Assembly: GCA_025356715.1 (NCBI GenBank)
Contig: JANXRU010000044.1
Span: 1-20,282, forward strand
Source of the DNA: Bacteroidota bacterium
GTDB taxonomy: Bacteria > Bacteroidota > Bacteroidia > B-17B0 > B-17BO
Length of the DNA stretch: 20,282 bases
Direction: 5' to 3'
In this document: positions 1-8,514 of the stretch, piece by piece
Layout: the number at the start of each line of letters is the position of its first letter
Position numbering within the stretch: the stretch's first letter is position 1
Notes under the pieces: model-generated
What the model was told of the DNA's origin: nothing
Seen by the model: the letters and a program-made list of their open reading frames with translations, nothing else
Databases searched by the model: none
Program-made: the position numbers and the translations under genes

Positions 1-1067
1 CTCCATGAACGAAGAAATAAAATCATTACTATGATTGCTAAAGACAATCCTTCATAAATAGTTTTGATAACGCTATGAATACTATCTCCAACAAAAGCAC
101 TTTGATTGTAGTAAGGTTTTAATACATATCCTTTGGGTAATATTTTTTTTGCTTCAGCTAATTTCTCATCAACGTCTTTAGAAAAATCAATTAAATTAAC
201 ATCTGGTTGCTTCACTAAATCAACTAATACAGCATTATTGCCATTGGCATTGATAATTAAAAATTCTTGTTGTTCTTGTATTTCTATTTTAGCAACTTCT
301 TTTAATTTTACAATTCTGCTCCCATCATTTTTTACAATAATATTTTCTAATGCGTCTATATCATTTACGCGCGTATCCGTGATAGATAAGTACAAACGAC
401 GGTAATCATTCAAATATCCATTTGATAAAACAAAATTATTATTATTAAATGTGTTAATTAATGTGTTCGGATTTAAACCTAAAGAAGATAATTTGATAGG
501 ATCGGGAATAACCACAAAATCTTTTGCTTTGCCACCACGAACAACAACATTAGAAATACCTTTTACTTGTGAAAAAATAGGACGAAGCAATAAATTAGCA
601 ACATCTCGTGTGGCAACTTGACTATGTGTTGGGCCTTCTAAAGTCAATCCATATACAGGAAACAATGATTGATTCATTGCTTCTATAGAGAGATTTACAC
701 CTGGCGGTAAATAATTTTTAATCTCATTAATACGACTTTCAATTTGTGTTTTTTGAGCATAGGTATCTAAACCCCATTCAAAATATACATCAATGGTTGA
801 TGTTCCTCTACCAGTACTACTTCTTACAATAGTTACTCCTTTCACGCGTTTCACGGCACTTTCCAAGGGTTTTGTAATTGTAATCATCATTCGATCAACT
901 GGTATTTGACCAGCGTCAACTAATATGGTGATACGAGGAAATAAAACTTCAGGAAACAAATTGGTTTGCATTCGGGTATAAGAAAACCCACCTGCAATTA
1001 ATAACAGGATGCCAATAAAAATAATTGGTTTAGCAAAAATTTGAAAATAGTTTTTAGAATTTAACAT
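1..1067 (-). CDS. RND-family efflux transporter permease, N-terminal part (runs off left edge)
   Basis: This is the inner-membrane pump of a tripartite efflux system, driven by the proton gradient in characterised RND relatives. Reading leftwards from ATG 1067-1065, an open frame of 355 codons continues to the window edge. It begins MLNSKNYFQIFAKPIIFIG and has a first membrane helix at about residues 13-30. A periplasmic porter region follows, with RND-typical segments such as NLFPEVLFPRI, KPLESAVKRVKGV and LPPGVNLSIEAMNQSLFPVYG. The visible part ends at the start of the second helix with LFLRSW, which matches the LFLxxWR motif at this place in RND pumps. The gene starts 4 bases after the stop of the membrane-fusion gene, so the two are surely co-transcribed. 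The remaining two thirds or so (an RND pump is about 1000-1050 aa) lie outside the window. The substrate class cannot be decided; the charged transmembrane residues that would help are not visible. Confidence 0.93.
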   Translation of the reverse strand, partial: MLNSKNYFQIFAKPIIFIGILLLIAGGFSYTRMQTNLFPEVLFPRITILVDAGQIPVDRMMITITKPLESAVKRVKGVTIVRSSTGRGTSTIDVYFEWGLDTYAQKTQIESRINEIKNYLPPGVNLSIEAMNQSLFPVYGLTLEGPTHSQVATRDVANLLLRPIFSQVKGISNVVVRGGKAKDFVVIPDPIKLSSLGLNPNTLINTFNNNNFVLSNGYLNDYRRLYLSITDTRVNDIDALENIIVKNDGSRIVKLKEVAKIEIQEQQEFLIINANGNNAVLVDLVKQPDVNLIDFSKDVDEKLAEAKKILPKGYVLKPYYNQSAFVGDSIHSVIKTIYEGLSLAIIVMILFLRSW

Positions 1068-1071
1068 GATC

Positions 1072-1986
1072 TTATTTAATAATCTTTACTGAAGCAGTAT
1101 CCGTTAAACCATAATTTCCATTAATAATAATTCTGTCATTACTATTAAAATTTGGCGAATTAATTTCAATTTCAGTAGCATTTTTATTGCCAATGATAAC
1201 AGGCACTTTAACTGCGGTAGAGTCATTAATTAATTTCATTACCCAAAATTCTTGCATCATTTCGTCGCTTAAAACACAAGGCTTCGAAACAATTTGTTTA
1301 TTTCCTTTAATGTTTTTAATAACTTGAATTTTTACAATTAAATTTTCTGTTAAAAAAAGCGGCTCCTTACTTTTTGCTAATATAGTTTGTGTTTGAGCCA
1401 AGCTATTCATAGCGGTTAAAGGTGTTGTAATAATTGCTGCATGCACTGAATTATCAGGCAACGTTATTGTGCAAGGATTTCCTACTTTTGTAAATTGGGT
1501 AAATTCGTATGGCACATTTACTTGAAATGCTAAATCATTACTCTCGGCAATAGTACATAATTGTGTACCCTCTAAAATATAATCGCCTGTTTGTTGTTTA
1601 TCAAACGTGCTAATAATACCAGATGCTGGGGCGTATATTTTTATAATTCCTATATTAGTTATTGAGGTATCAGCATTAAAAGATTGTTTCCCTAAAGCCT
1701 TACTTTCTTTTGTTTGTAATTCATATAACACTTGTCCCTTTGTTACTTTGTCGCCTAAGTGTATGTTCACTTTAGTAATAAATGCTGGTATTTCAGCGGT
1801 AATTACATTTCGGTTCAAGTAAATAGTTGTAGCAGATAATAAAAGATTATCATCAATCTCACCTATACGAACAGTAGAAATCTGTACAGGTGATTTTGGA
1901 GCAACACTTGTTTCTTCTTCTGCTGGCTTAGTTTTACAGGATACTAAAAAAGTCGAAAGTAAAAGGATACATAAATAATTTTTCAT
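1072..1986 (-). CDS. RND efflux membrane-fusion (periplasmic adaptor) lipoprotein
   Basis: This is the HlyD/AcrA-type adaptor that links the RND pump to the outer membrane factor. I place the start at ATG 1986-1984, two bases after the stop of the upstream gene. A longer frame from 2001 would add MELVT inside that gene and put residues before a clean lipoprotein signal. From the chosen start (304 aa) the signal is MKNYLCILLLSTFLVSC with a lipobox LVSC and the lipidated Cys at residue 17. Split lipoyl halves are visible: PAFITKVNIHLGDKVTKGQ and IKIYAPASGIISTFDKQQTG. Beta-barrel and membrane-proximal regions follow to the C-terminus (IIINGNYGLTDTASVKIIK). Only some 20-25 residues separate the lipoyl halves, so the long alpha-helical hairpin of AcrA-type adaptors is absent or minimal. 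The protein is also short for the family (usually 350-400 aa). Confidence 0.9.
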   Translation of the reverse strand: MKNYLCILLLSTFLVSCKTKPAEEETSVAPKSPVQISTVRIGEIDDNLLLSATTIYLNRNVITAEIPAFITKVNIHLGDKVTKGQVLYELQTKESKALGKQSFNADTSITNIGIIKIYAPASGIISTFDKQQTGDYILEGTQLCTIAESNDLAFQVNVPYEFTQFTKVGNPCTITLPDNSVHAAIITTPLTAMNSLAQTQTILAKSKEPLFLTENLIVKIQVIKNIKGNKQIVSKPCVLSDEMMQEFWVMKLINDSTAVKVPVIIGNKNATEIEINSPNFNSNDRIIINGNYGLTDTASVKIIK

Positions 1987-1988
1987 AG

Positions 1989-3272
1989 TTACCAATTCCA
2001 ATAGTTGTATGTGTTAATTAATAATTGTTTGTTAGTTTGCATTAAAACATAATCTCTTTGCAAAGCCGCTAAATTCTTGATAGTTGTAATATAAGCAACA
2101 ACAGACTGTTGACCCGTTATCACTTCTTTTTTATAGTATTCTAATAATTGCTTATAATCTTTTAGTTGATTCATTGAAATAACCATACGATCGTTAAGAG
2201 ACGATATTTCTGCTAAAACTTTATATTTGCGAATGGTGTTTTGTGTAATGAAATTTGATTTGTAGGATTGAGTTGATTTTATTAATAAATCAGTTTTTTT
2301 CTTATTAATATTTTTTTGTTTTCTATCATATATATATATCGAAAAATTTAAACCGCCACTTAATCCGAAACGATTTGGTAAAGTAGGAACGTACACACCA
2401 TTGAGCCCTGTATTTGCATAAGCGCTTAATTGTGGTTTATATTTTAATTCAAAGTTTTTTTGAGCGGCTAATAAATTAAGGCTATCTAAACGAAATTTTT
2501 CTGTAAAATTTGATTGAGAAACGGATGAACTAATATTTAAATCAAGATTCTTTATAGTCACAAAATTTGTATCATTAATACCACATAAAATATTTAGATC
2601 CATCAAATCTCTTTTGTATATAGATTTATACATTGCCAACGTATTTTGTTGTGTTTGATGTTCTATCGACACAAGCAATAAATCAGATTGTTTTAATAAA
2701 CCATTTTCAACTAATTTATTTACTACTGTTTTTTGTTCATTTATTATTTGCGTAAGCTGTATGATATAATCGTTTTGTTTTAAATCTTGAAGGCATAAAA
2801 TATATTGGTCTCCAACAATTTTTTCGATATCATGTTCGCTTATTTTAATAGTATTTAAATTAATTTGATTAGCTACAGAAATTTGTTCCGATGCCATCTT
2901 TAATTTACCTGCATTAAATAAAGATTGATTTATATTAACCATTCCTTGATATATGCCCCCATTACTGGCAGCAATATCATATCCTGTATAATTAGTTGCA
3001 TCACTTGGGCTTATCTGAAATTCGTTTTTTCCATTATCTCTATTTATGATGGGAGCTACCGAGGCGCCCGCATTAAATGTTATTTGTGGTTTCGTATAAA
3101 ACGCTTTTAACCGCTCTAAATCAGCTTTACTTGCTTCACTTTGATTTTTATTATCCTTTATTAATGGGCTATTTTCTTTGGCTTGATTTATATAGAAGTT
3201 TAAATCAGTTTGAGCATTTACATATATATGTAAAAAACAAAAGAGAAATAAAATAGGAAATAGGTTTTTCAT
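1989..3272 (-). CDS. TolC-family outer membrane efflux protein
   Basis: This is the outer membrane channel of the tripartite efflux system and the first gene of a three-gene operon with the adaptor (2-base gap) and the RND pump. The 427 aa product has a Sec signal peptide (MKNLFPILFLFCFLHIYVNAQ), then DLNFYINQAKENSPLIKDNKN, the usual opening of OEP domains (an initial helix with NSP). Two long helical and beta repeats follow, for example SLFNAGKLKMASEQISVANQ in the first half and NFSIYIYDRKQKNINKKKTD in the second. These correspond to the paired strand/helix units of TolC. Length is normal for the family (420-480 aa). The 92 bases separating it from dapF upstream hold only a weak hairpin and no clear TTG/TAnnTTTG promoter, so the efflux genes may be transcribed partly from the dapF operon or from an unrecognised promoter. 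Confidence 0.92.
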   Translation of the reverse strand: MKNLFPILFLFCFLHIYVNAQTDLNFYINQAKENSPLIKDNKNQSEASKADLERLKAFYTKPQITFNAGASVAPIINRDNGKNEFQISPSDATNYTGYDIAASNGGIYQGMVNINQSLFNAGKLKMASEQISVANQINLNTIKISEHDIEKIVGDQYILCLQDLKQNDYIIQLTQIINEQKTVVNKLVENGLLKQSDLLLVSIEHQTQQNTLAMYKSIYKRDLMDLNILCGINDTNFVTIKNLDLNISSSVSQSNFTEKFRLDSLNLLAAQKNFELKYKPQLSAYANTGLNGVYVPTLPNRFGLSGGLNFSIYIYDRKQKNINKKKTDLLIKSTQSYKSNFITQNTIRKYKVLAEISSLNDRMVISMNQLKDYKQLLEYYKKEVITGQQSVVAYITTIKNLAALQRDYVLMQTNKQLLINTYNYWNW

Positions 3273-3364
3273 TATTAACGTTAAATGTAATTTTTAATTC
3301 TGAAGGTAATCTTAAGGACTTTTTTTTAAGTCTCAATATAACTTGACTAAACTATCTAGTTTAA

Positions 3365-4150
3365 TTAATCCTCAATTTTTATACTTGTGTTAAATACAAA
3401 AACAGCAAGGCCTTCGAGCCAAATATTGTAAAAATTATTTTCTAAAACTTTTTCAAAAGTTACATTTAAGTTACCACCTAATGTTTTTATCGAACAATTA
3501 TTTTTAGTCGAACTATTGCCTGTTAATGCCGCTACTAATGCGGCAGCTGTAACGCCTGTTCCGCATGAAAGGGTTTCGTCTTCTACACCACGTTCGTATG
3601 TTCGCACGACTAATTCCTGTTCTTTTTTTTGTATAAAATTAACGTTAGTTCCCTCTGCAATAAAGCGTTCATTGTATCTAATGTTTTTCCCTTCGGTATA
3701 TACATCTAAGGCATCAATATCATCAACAAATTTTACATAATGTGGTGAACCAGTATTTAGATAATAATAATTTTCACCTGTTTCTATTTGTTTTACATCG
3801 TTCATTTTAAGCGAAACAAATTCATCTTTTATTTTAGCATCATGCATACCATCAATCGCCATAAACTTTGCGGAATTTTCTATAATACCTAAACGTTTCG
3901 CAAAAGCCGTAATGCAACGTCCGCCATTTCCACACATGCTACTTTCGTTTCCATCGCTATTATAATAAACCATTTTAAAGTCAACGCCTTCTTGAAACTC
4001 AAGCAACATCAAACCATCAGCGCCTATACCAAAACGACGGTCACATAGCCATTTAATATTTTCTTTGGTAAGTAAAACATCTTGCTTGCGATTATCTATC
4101 AATACAAAATCATTACCTGTACCTTGATATTTAAAGCATTCTAAAATCAT
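3365..4150 (-). CDS. dapF: Diaminopimelate epimerase
   Basis: The enzyme interconverts LL- and meso-2,6-diaminopimelate, without cofactor, in lysine and peptidoglycan precursor synthesis in the cytoplasm. The 261 aa protein begins MILECFKYQGTGNDFVLIDN, the conserved substrate-binding opening. It carries both catalytic cysteines in family motifs: Cys73 in SMCGNGGRCITAFAKRLG and Cys196 in ERGVEDETLSCGTGVTAAA. The YYNSDGNES segment before the first Cys is also characteristic. Length is near the family norm (about 260-280 aa), with no sign of damage. It follows the 212 aa membrane-anchored protein by 20 bases and is probably co-transcribed with it. Confidence 0.98.
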   Translation of the reverse strand: MILECFKYQGTGNDFVLIDNRKQDVLLTKENIKWLCDRRFGIGADGLMLLEFQEGVDFKMVYYNSDGNESSMCGNGGRCITAFAKRLGIIENSAKFMAIDGMHDAKIKDEFVSLKMNDVKQIETGENYYYLNTGSPHYVKFVDDIDALDVYTEGKNIRYNERFIAEGTNVNFIQKKEQELVVRTYERGVEDETLSCGTGVTAAALVAALTGNSSTKNNCSIKTLGGNLNVTFEKVLENNFYNIWLEGLAVFVFNTSIKIED

Positions 4151-4170
4151 AGAAAATGGTTTTGGGAAAT

Positions 4171-4809
4171 TTAATTTATTTTAGCTAATAAGTCGCTGTC
4201 ATTCACTAACTCCATTGGCTTAAACTCTGTACCCGAAGAAATTTTATAGACAACGTCATCATTTTTTAAATAATAACTATCATCCACTTTATAAATAGTA
4301 ATACTACTAAAATCTGATAACCCATATAAAATCACTCTATTTCTAGTCATGCGATAACCTTTAGAGTTTAATGGTGTTTTCCAAAATTCGACAAAAAACA
4401 AGTTTGGAAACTCGGCATTGGTTACGCCCGCTAACTGGCCAGTTAGTGTATCTTTTTTTGATTCGTTATCTAAATTAATAACTTTTATATTTTTAACAGA
4501 TAACAATTCTTCCTGGGCTATGTTGATAGCATCTTCTTTTAATAAGGCATCAACCTCGCTATAATTAATATTAGGTGAATTCTTAGTATTAATGGTGTTT
4601 TTTTTATTAGACGTATTTGGTTCTTTTTTTGAACCATCTACCGTATTAATAATTGTTTGCTCTGTTATTTTAATATCATCTATTGTCGGTTTATTAAATC
4701 TCTTAACATAATCGTCTATTTTAAAAATAAAAAAAGCGATCCCAACTAAAAGGCCAATGGAAACTCCAAAAACAAAAGGTGGTATTTTATATTTAAACCG
4801 AAGGCTCAT
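4171..4809 (-). CDS. Membrane-anchored protein of unknown function
   Basis: I do not recognise this 212 aa protein. It has a short basic N-terminus (MSLRFKYKIPP), one membrane helix at about residues 11-29 (FVFGVSIGLLVGIAFFIF) and no cleavage site, so it is probably a single-pass protein with the rest in the periplasm. Residues 40-100 are polar and rich in Asn, Lys and Thr, probably a flexible linker. The C-terminal part (about 110-205) looks like a compact alpha/beta domain, with FPNLFFVEFWKTPLNSKGYRMTRNR and a beta-rich stretch ending YYLKNDDVVYKI. The gene lies 20 bases upstream of dapF in the same direction and is divergent from degP, so it is likely the first gene of the dapF transcript. 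I do not propose a function. Confidence 0.8.
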   Translation of the reverse strand: MSLRFKYKIPPFVFGVSIGLLVGIAFFIFKIDDYVKRFNKPTIDDIKITEQTIINTVDGSKKEPNTSNKKNTINTKNSPNINYSEVDALLKEDAINIAQEELLSVKNIKVINLDNESKKDTLTGQLAGVTNAEFPNLFFVEFWKTPLNSKGYRMTRNRVILYGLSDFSSITIYKVDDSYYLKNDDVVYKISSGTEFKPMELVNDSDLLAKIN

Positions 4810-4867
4810 AATTCGATATTAAAATTACATAATTTTTCAGTGCAGTTAATGAATGTTAAAAACAAAT

Positions 4868-4895
4868 TTTGAACATAACTTTTGATTTAACTTTG
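4868..4895 (+). promoter_or_regulatory. Bacteroidetes-type promoter for the degP gene
   Basis: A TTTG at 4868-4871 and a perfect TAnnTTTG element (TAACTTTG) at 4888-4895 match the -33 and -7 elements of Bacteroidota primary-sigma promoters. The spacer is 16 bases, slightly short of the usual 17-23. The start codon lies 61 bases further on. No other TAnnTTTG match is seen in this divergent intergenic region on the plus strand. Confidence 0.6.
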
Positions 4896-4956
4896 CGTTA
4901 TAAATCTAAATTCTTTAACAAATTAATTTTTTATTAACTGTAAAATTTTTAGGAAA

Positions 4957-6420
4957 ATGAAAAAAATAATCTCTACAGCCTTTATTGGCGCCTTTGGAGG
5001 AGCTTGTGCATTAATTGCCAATCACTATTTATTAACTCCAAATAACAACCAAGCCACAAATTTCAACCCTTATGAAGTACCCGTCAAATTGGCCAGTTAT
5101 TCCAGTATACCTTCAAGTACTCCCGACTTTATAGTATCTGCTGAGAAATCAATTAACTCCGTGGTGCATATTAAAACCATCGTTGAAAACAATAACAACT
5201 TAGCATACGACCCCTTCCAAGAATGGTTTTTTGGAGGAAAACAACGCCAACCAAATATGATGCAAGGGAGTGGAAGTGGTGTTATTATAAGCAGTGACGG
5301 CTATATAGTTACTAATAACCATGTAGTAAAAGATGCAACAAAAATAGAAGTAGTACTAAATGACAAAAGAACCTATCAAGCAGAAGTGGTAGGATTGGAT
5401 CCTAATACTGATTTAGCCTTATTAAAAGTTAAAGATAAAAATTTACCATTTGTTTCTTATGGTAATTCAGATGATGTAAAAATTGGAGAATGGGTATTAG
5501 CTGTAGGTAATCCATTTAACTTAAACTCAACGGTAACAGCTGGAATTATAAGTGCTAAAGGACGCAACATTAATATTTTGGAACACAATACTGCACAAGG
5601 AAGTTTAGCACCAATTGAATCATTTTTACAAACAGACGCCGCTGTAAACCCAGGTAATAGTGGTGGTGCTTTAGTAAATACAAGTGGAGAATTAGTTGGG
5701 ATAAACACAGCTATTGCTTCTAATAATGGCTCATATCAAGGTTATTCATTTGCTATACCAGTAAACATTGTAAAAAAAGTAGTAAGTGATTTGATCGAAT
5801 TCAGAACTGTTCAGCGTGCATATATAGGATTAAGTATACAAGATATCGACTCTAAATTTGCAGATGAAAAACACATTAAACAATTAAAAGGGGTTTACAT
5901 CAATGGCTTAACTTCAGGAGGTTCGGGTGAAGAAGCCGGGATACAAATAGGCGATGTGATTACCAAAATAGAAAGTGTGGAAGTAAAAACAACCTCTGAA
6001 TTACTTGAGCAGATTGGGAAATTTAGACCAAGTGATAAAATAAATATAACGCTTGTTAGAAACGAAAAAGAAATGACCTTGCCCGTTGTTTTAAAAAACA
6101 AAGAAAATAGTATGGGAATCATTAAAAAACCAATTATAAACAGAACCTCAGTGAATGCTGTTGGCGCAGAGTTTGAAGAATTAACTCATGAAGAATTATC
6201 TAAATTAAAAATTCAAACGGGAGTGAAACTATCTAAACTTAAAGAAGGAAAATTGGCTAATGCGGGTATTAAAGAGGGATTCATCATTACTTCCATTGAT
6301 AAAAGGAAAATAGAAACAACTAAAGACATTCAGACTTTATTGGAAAATAAAACTGGCGGTGTTTTAATCGAAGGCATATATCCAAATGGTATGAGAGCTT
6401 ATTATGGATTTGGGCTATAA
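4957..6420 (+). CDS. degP: DegP/HtrA-type periplasmic serine protease (Do family)
   Basis: This is an envelope quality-control protease with trypsin fold that degrades or refolds misfolded periplasmic and outer-membrane proteins. The 487 aa product has an N-terminal signal or anchor (MKKIISTAFIGAFGGACALI). The catalytic triad is intact: His122 in IVTNNHVV, Asp152 in NTDLALLKV and Ser235 in AAVNPGNSGGALV. The protease core (about 55-275) is followed by PDZ1 (about 285-375, with GVYINGLTSGGSGEEAGIQIGD) and a second, shorter PDZ (about 405-487, with KLANAGIKEGFIITSIDKRK). Two PDZ domains and this length fit the DegP/DegQ group rather than DegS. The gene stands alone, divergent from the dapF operon, with its own promoter. 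The symbol is used for the family; DegP and DegQ cannot be separated by eye. Confidence 0.96.
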   Translation: MKKIISTAFIGAFGGACALIANHYLLTPNNNQATNFNPYEVPVKLASYSSIPSSTPDFIVSAEKSINSVVHIKTIVENNNNLAYDPFQEWFFGGKQRQPNMMQGSGSGVIISSDGYIVTNNHVVKDATKIEVVLNDKRTYQAEVVGLDPNTDLALLKVKDKNLPFVSYGNSDDVKIGEWVLAVGNPFNLNSTVTAGIISAKGRNINILEHNTAQGSLAPIESFLQTDAAVNPGNSGGALVNTSGELVGINTAIASNNGSYQGYSFAIPVNIVKKVVSDLIEFRTVQRAYIGLSIQDIDSKFADEKHIKQLKGVYINGLTSGGSGEEAGIQIGDVITKIESVEVKTTSELLEQIGKFRPSDKINITLVRNEKEMTLPVVLKNKENSMGIIKKPIINRTSVNAVGAEFEELTHEELSKLKIQTGVKLSKLKEGKLANAGIKEGFIITSIDKRKIETTKDIQTLLENKTGGVLIEGIYPNGMRAYYGFGL

Positions 6421-6425
6421 AAATA

Positions 6426-6479
6426 TTAAATGATCACTTTTCAATATTCAATTATTAAATATGAAAAGTGATCATTTAA
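6426..6479. repeat. 18-bp perfect inverted repeat (long hairpin) just after degP
   Basis: Arms at 6426-6443 and 6462-6479 are perfect reverse complements (18 bp) around an 18-base spacer. The pairing can extend a further 4-5 bp inwards past a single bulged base. The hairpin starts 5 bases after the degP stop and probably ends or stabilises that transcript, but there is no T-run on either side, so it is not a classic intrinsic terminator. The motif ATCATTTAA at the end of the right arm (6471) recurs at 6492-6500 and, shortened to ATCATTT, at 6511-6517. Confidence 0.75.
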
Positions 6480-6627
6480 AATTGAACATTTATCATTTAA
6501 ATCAGCACTAATCATTTGAGAAAGCAGTTATATCTTTACTAATTAGGTATAAGTCTAAAAAACTCACTTTCTATTTGTTAAAAATACAACTAAAATCTAA
6601 TTACCTAATAATCAAATCAATACAAAC

Positions 6628-6658
6628 TTGGGGAAAAGGGTATTTTTTCTTATCTTTG
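6628..6658 (+). promoter_or_regulatory. Bacteroidetes-type promoter for rpoD
   Basis: TTG at 6628-6630, a 20-base spacer and a perfect TAnnTTTG element (TATCTTTG) at 6651-6658 form the best promoter match in the window. Transcription would begin around 6664-6668, giving a leader of roughly 20-25 bases before the ATG at 6688. Confidence 0.75.
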
Positions 6659-6687
6659 TTAGCTTGTAAATCTAATCATACAAATCA

Positions 6688-7551
6688 ATGAGACAGCTAA
6701 AAATAACCAAATCCATAACTAACAGAGAGAGTGCTTCGTTAGATAAATACTTACAAGAAATTGGAAGAGAAGAATTAATTACTGCTGAAGAAGAAGTTGT
6801 TTTAGCAAAAAAAATTAAAGATGGTGATCAAGATGCGTTAGAAAAATTAACTCGTGCCAACTTACGTTTCGTGGTTTCGGTTGCCAAACAATACCAAAAT
6901 CAAGGTTTAAGTTTACCAGATTTAATTAACGAAGGAAATTTAGGTTTGATTAAAGCGGCTCGCCGGTTTGATGAAACTCGTGGTTTTAAATTTATTTCTT
7001 ATGCCGTTTGGTGGATTCGTCAATCAATATTACAGGCTTTAGCTGAACAATCTCGTATTGTGCGTTTACCATTAAATCAAGTTGGTTCTTTAAATAAAAT
7101 TAACAAGGCTTATTCTAAATTAGAACAAGAATTAGAACGCGAACCAACTGCTGAGGAAATTTCTGAATTATTAGACTTACCAATTGACAAAGTATCTGAT
7201 ACAATGAAAGTATCTGGCCGCCACGTAAGTATGGATGCGCCTTTTGCAAATGGAGAAGAAAGTTCTTTATTAGATGTATTAGTTAATCACGATTCATTAA
7301 AAGCAGATAATGGTTTAATGATGGAATCTTTATCTAAAGAGATTGATAGAGCTTTATCTACATTAACTGAAAGAGAAAGAGACGTTGTTAAATTATTTTT
7401 CGGAATTGGTTTAAACCATGGATTAACCTTAGAAGAAATTGGCGATAAATTTGATTTAACTCGCGAACGTGTTCGTCAAATTAAAGAAAAAGCCATTCGT
7501 CGTCTGCGTCATTCATCACGTAGTAAATTATTACAACAATATTTAGGCTAA
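6688..7551 (+). CDS. rpoD: RNA polymerase primary sigma factor (sigma-70 family, RpoD/SigA)
   Basis: This is the housekeeping sigma factor that directs RNA polymerase to promoters. The 287 aa product has the short form usual in Bacteroidota, lacking the large region 1.1 and the non-conserved insert of the E. coli protein. Region 1.2 is visible at about residues 16-45 ([20 protein letters not shown]). Regions 2.1-2.4 span about 57-120 ([31 protein letters not shown]), with the YAVWWIRQ melting and -10 contact segment. Region 3 is at about 130-205, and region 4 at about 222-285 contains the helix-turn-helix [20 protein letters not shown]. All segments are intact. It is a single-gene unit with its own promoter and terminator. 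The TAnnTTTG promoters in this window are the kind this protein recognises in the phylum. Confidence 0.98.
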   Translation: MRQLKITKSITNRESASLDKYLQEIGREELITAEEEVVLAKKIKDGDQDALEKLTRANLRFVVSVAKQYQNQGLSLPDLINEGNLGLIKAARRFDETRGFKFISYAVWWIRQSILQALAEQSRIVRLPLNQVGSLNKINKAYSKLEQELEREPTAEEISELLDLPIDKVSDTMKVSGRHVSMDAPFANGEESSLLDVLVNHDSLKADNGLMMESLSKEIDRALSTLTERERDVVKLFFGIGLNHGLTLEEIGDKFDLTRERVRQIKEKAIRRLRHSSRSKLLQQYLG

Positions 7552-7573
7552 GATTTTAGCTTATCGTTTCCAT

Positions 7574-7609
7574 AAAAAAGCAAGTACCATATGGTATTTG
7601 CTTTTTTTT
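7574..7609 (+). terminator. Intrinsic terminator after rpoD
   Basis: A nearly perfect hairpin has arms GCAAGTACC (7580-7588) and GGTATTTGC (7593-7601) with one G-T wobble and an ATAT loop. It is flanked by A6 upstream and T8 downstream. The symmetric A/T flanks could let it act in both directions. Confidence 0.9.
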
Positions 7610-7648
7610 ATTACATGAATTTTTATAATATAAATACTATCTTCGTTT

Positions 7649-8416
7649 ATGTTTTTTTTCATTTCCAAATTAATTGCTTTCCTTCTATCGCCTTATACTT
7701 GGCTGTTTGTTGTACTGTTAGTGTTGTTAAAAAAAGTATGGCACACGCCTTATAAAAAATGGGTTTTGGGGTTAGCGATTTTTGCTTATAGTATTTCAAA
7801 TTCTTTTTTAGTTGATGAAATCGTTAGAGCTTGGGAATATTGTGATGATGACATTTATTCAAAAAAAACGAACTATGACATAGCAATAGTACTAGGTGGC
7901 ATGGGGCGCATAGATGAAAGGCAGCGACGTTTTGATTTCACCTACTCTGGCGATAGGTTATTTCAAACACTTCCGCTCTATTATAATCATAGAATAAAAA
8001 AAATACTAATCACCGGTGGTTCTGGTAGTATTAATAAGCCTCACCACAGAGAAGCTATTTACGTGAAACAATATTTAAAGTCGATTGCTATACCTGATAG
8101 TAATATTATAATAGAAAATAATTCGAAAAACACTTATGAGAATGCCATTTTCACTAAGCATATTTTAGATAGCTTACAATTTAAAGGTTCTATTTTATTA
8201 GTTACGTCCTCTTTTCACATGCGCCGCTCATTAGCCATATTTAAAAAAGCAGGTTATAAAAACCTAACGCCATTTGTAACCAACAAAATTACTGGCGAAA
8301 GAAAATATGAATTTGATTATTGTTTTATTCCAAATGTTGGCGCAATAGTGTCGTTAGATATGATTTTTCATGAAATAATAGGTTATATAACTTATAAAGC
8401 TAAAGGCTATTTATAA
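7649..8416 (+). CDS. DUF218/YdcF-ElyC-SanA-like membrane protein
   Basis: The protein belongs to the DUF218 family, whose E. coli members ElyC, SanA and YdcF are linked to cell-envelope integrity; its biochemical activity is unknown. The 255 aa product has two N-terminal membrane helices (about 5-27 and 36-55), then a Rossmann-like DUF218 domain from about residue 76. The family's motifs are present: IVLGG (81-84 region), SGDRLFQTLPLY (100-111), KILITGGSG (118-126), ENNSKNTYENA (156-166) and LLVTSSFHMRRSLAIFKKAG (183-202). The two-helix topology resembles ElyC more than SanA. It sits downstream of the rpoD terminator. A TATCTTCG element at 7638-7645 resembles a -7 box but lies only three bases before this ATG, so the promoter is not clear. 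Confidence 0.9.
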   Translation: MFFFISKLIAFLLSPYTWLFVVLLVLLKKVWHTPYKKWVLGLAIFAYSISNSFLVDEIVRAWEYCDDDIYSKKTNYDIAIVLGGMGRIDERQRRFDFTYSGDRLFQTLPLYYNHRIKKILITGGSGSINKPHHREAIYVKQYLKSIAIPDSNIIIENNSKNTYENAIFTKHILDSLQFKGSILLVTSSFHMRRSLAIFKKAGYKNLTPFVTNKITGERKYEFDYCFIPNVGAIVSLDMIFHEIIGYITYKAKGYL

Positions 8417-8514
8417 TATTACTTTATTCTAAAAAAATAATACGTTTCAATAATTTATTCGGATTTAATACTAATTTTATATTCATAAATAAAATTAAAA
8501 TTTATATATTTCAT

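Noticed and set aside
133..405. Open frame on the plus strand (90 codons)
   Set aside because: It lies inside the minus-strand RND permease gene, whose protein is recognisable over the whole stretch; the plus-strand translation resembles nothing and has no sensible context.
3311..3332. Short hairpin with A/T tract (GACTT and AAGTC arms) between dapF and the TolC-family gene, as a terminator
   Set aside because: Only 5 bp of stem, most of it A-T, with the T-run inside the loop and not after the stem. Too weak to call a terminator.
5457..5708. Minus-strand open frame within degP (83 codons)
   Set aside because: Fully inside the well-supported protease gene, opposite the catalytic Ser region; a coding shadow.
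7638..7645. TATCTTCG as the -7 element of the DUF218 gene
   Set aside because: One mismatch to TAnnTTTG, no TTG at the right distance, and only three bases to the start codon, so transcription would start inside the gene.
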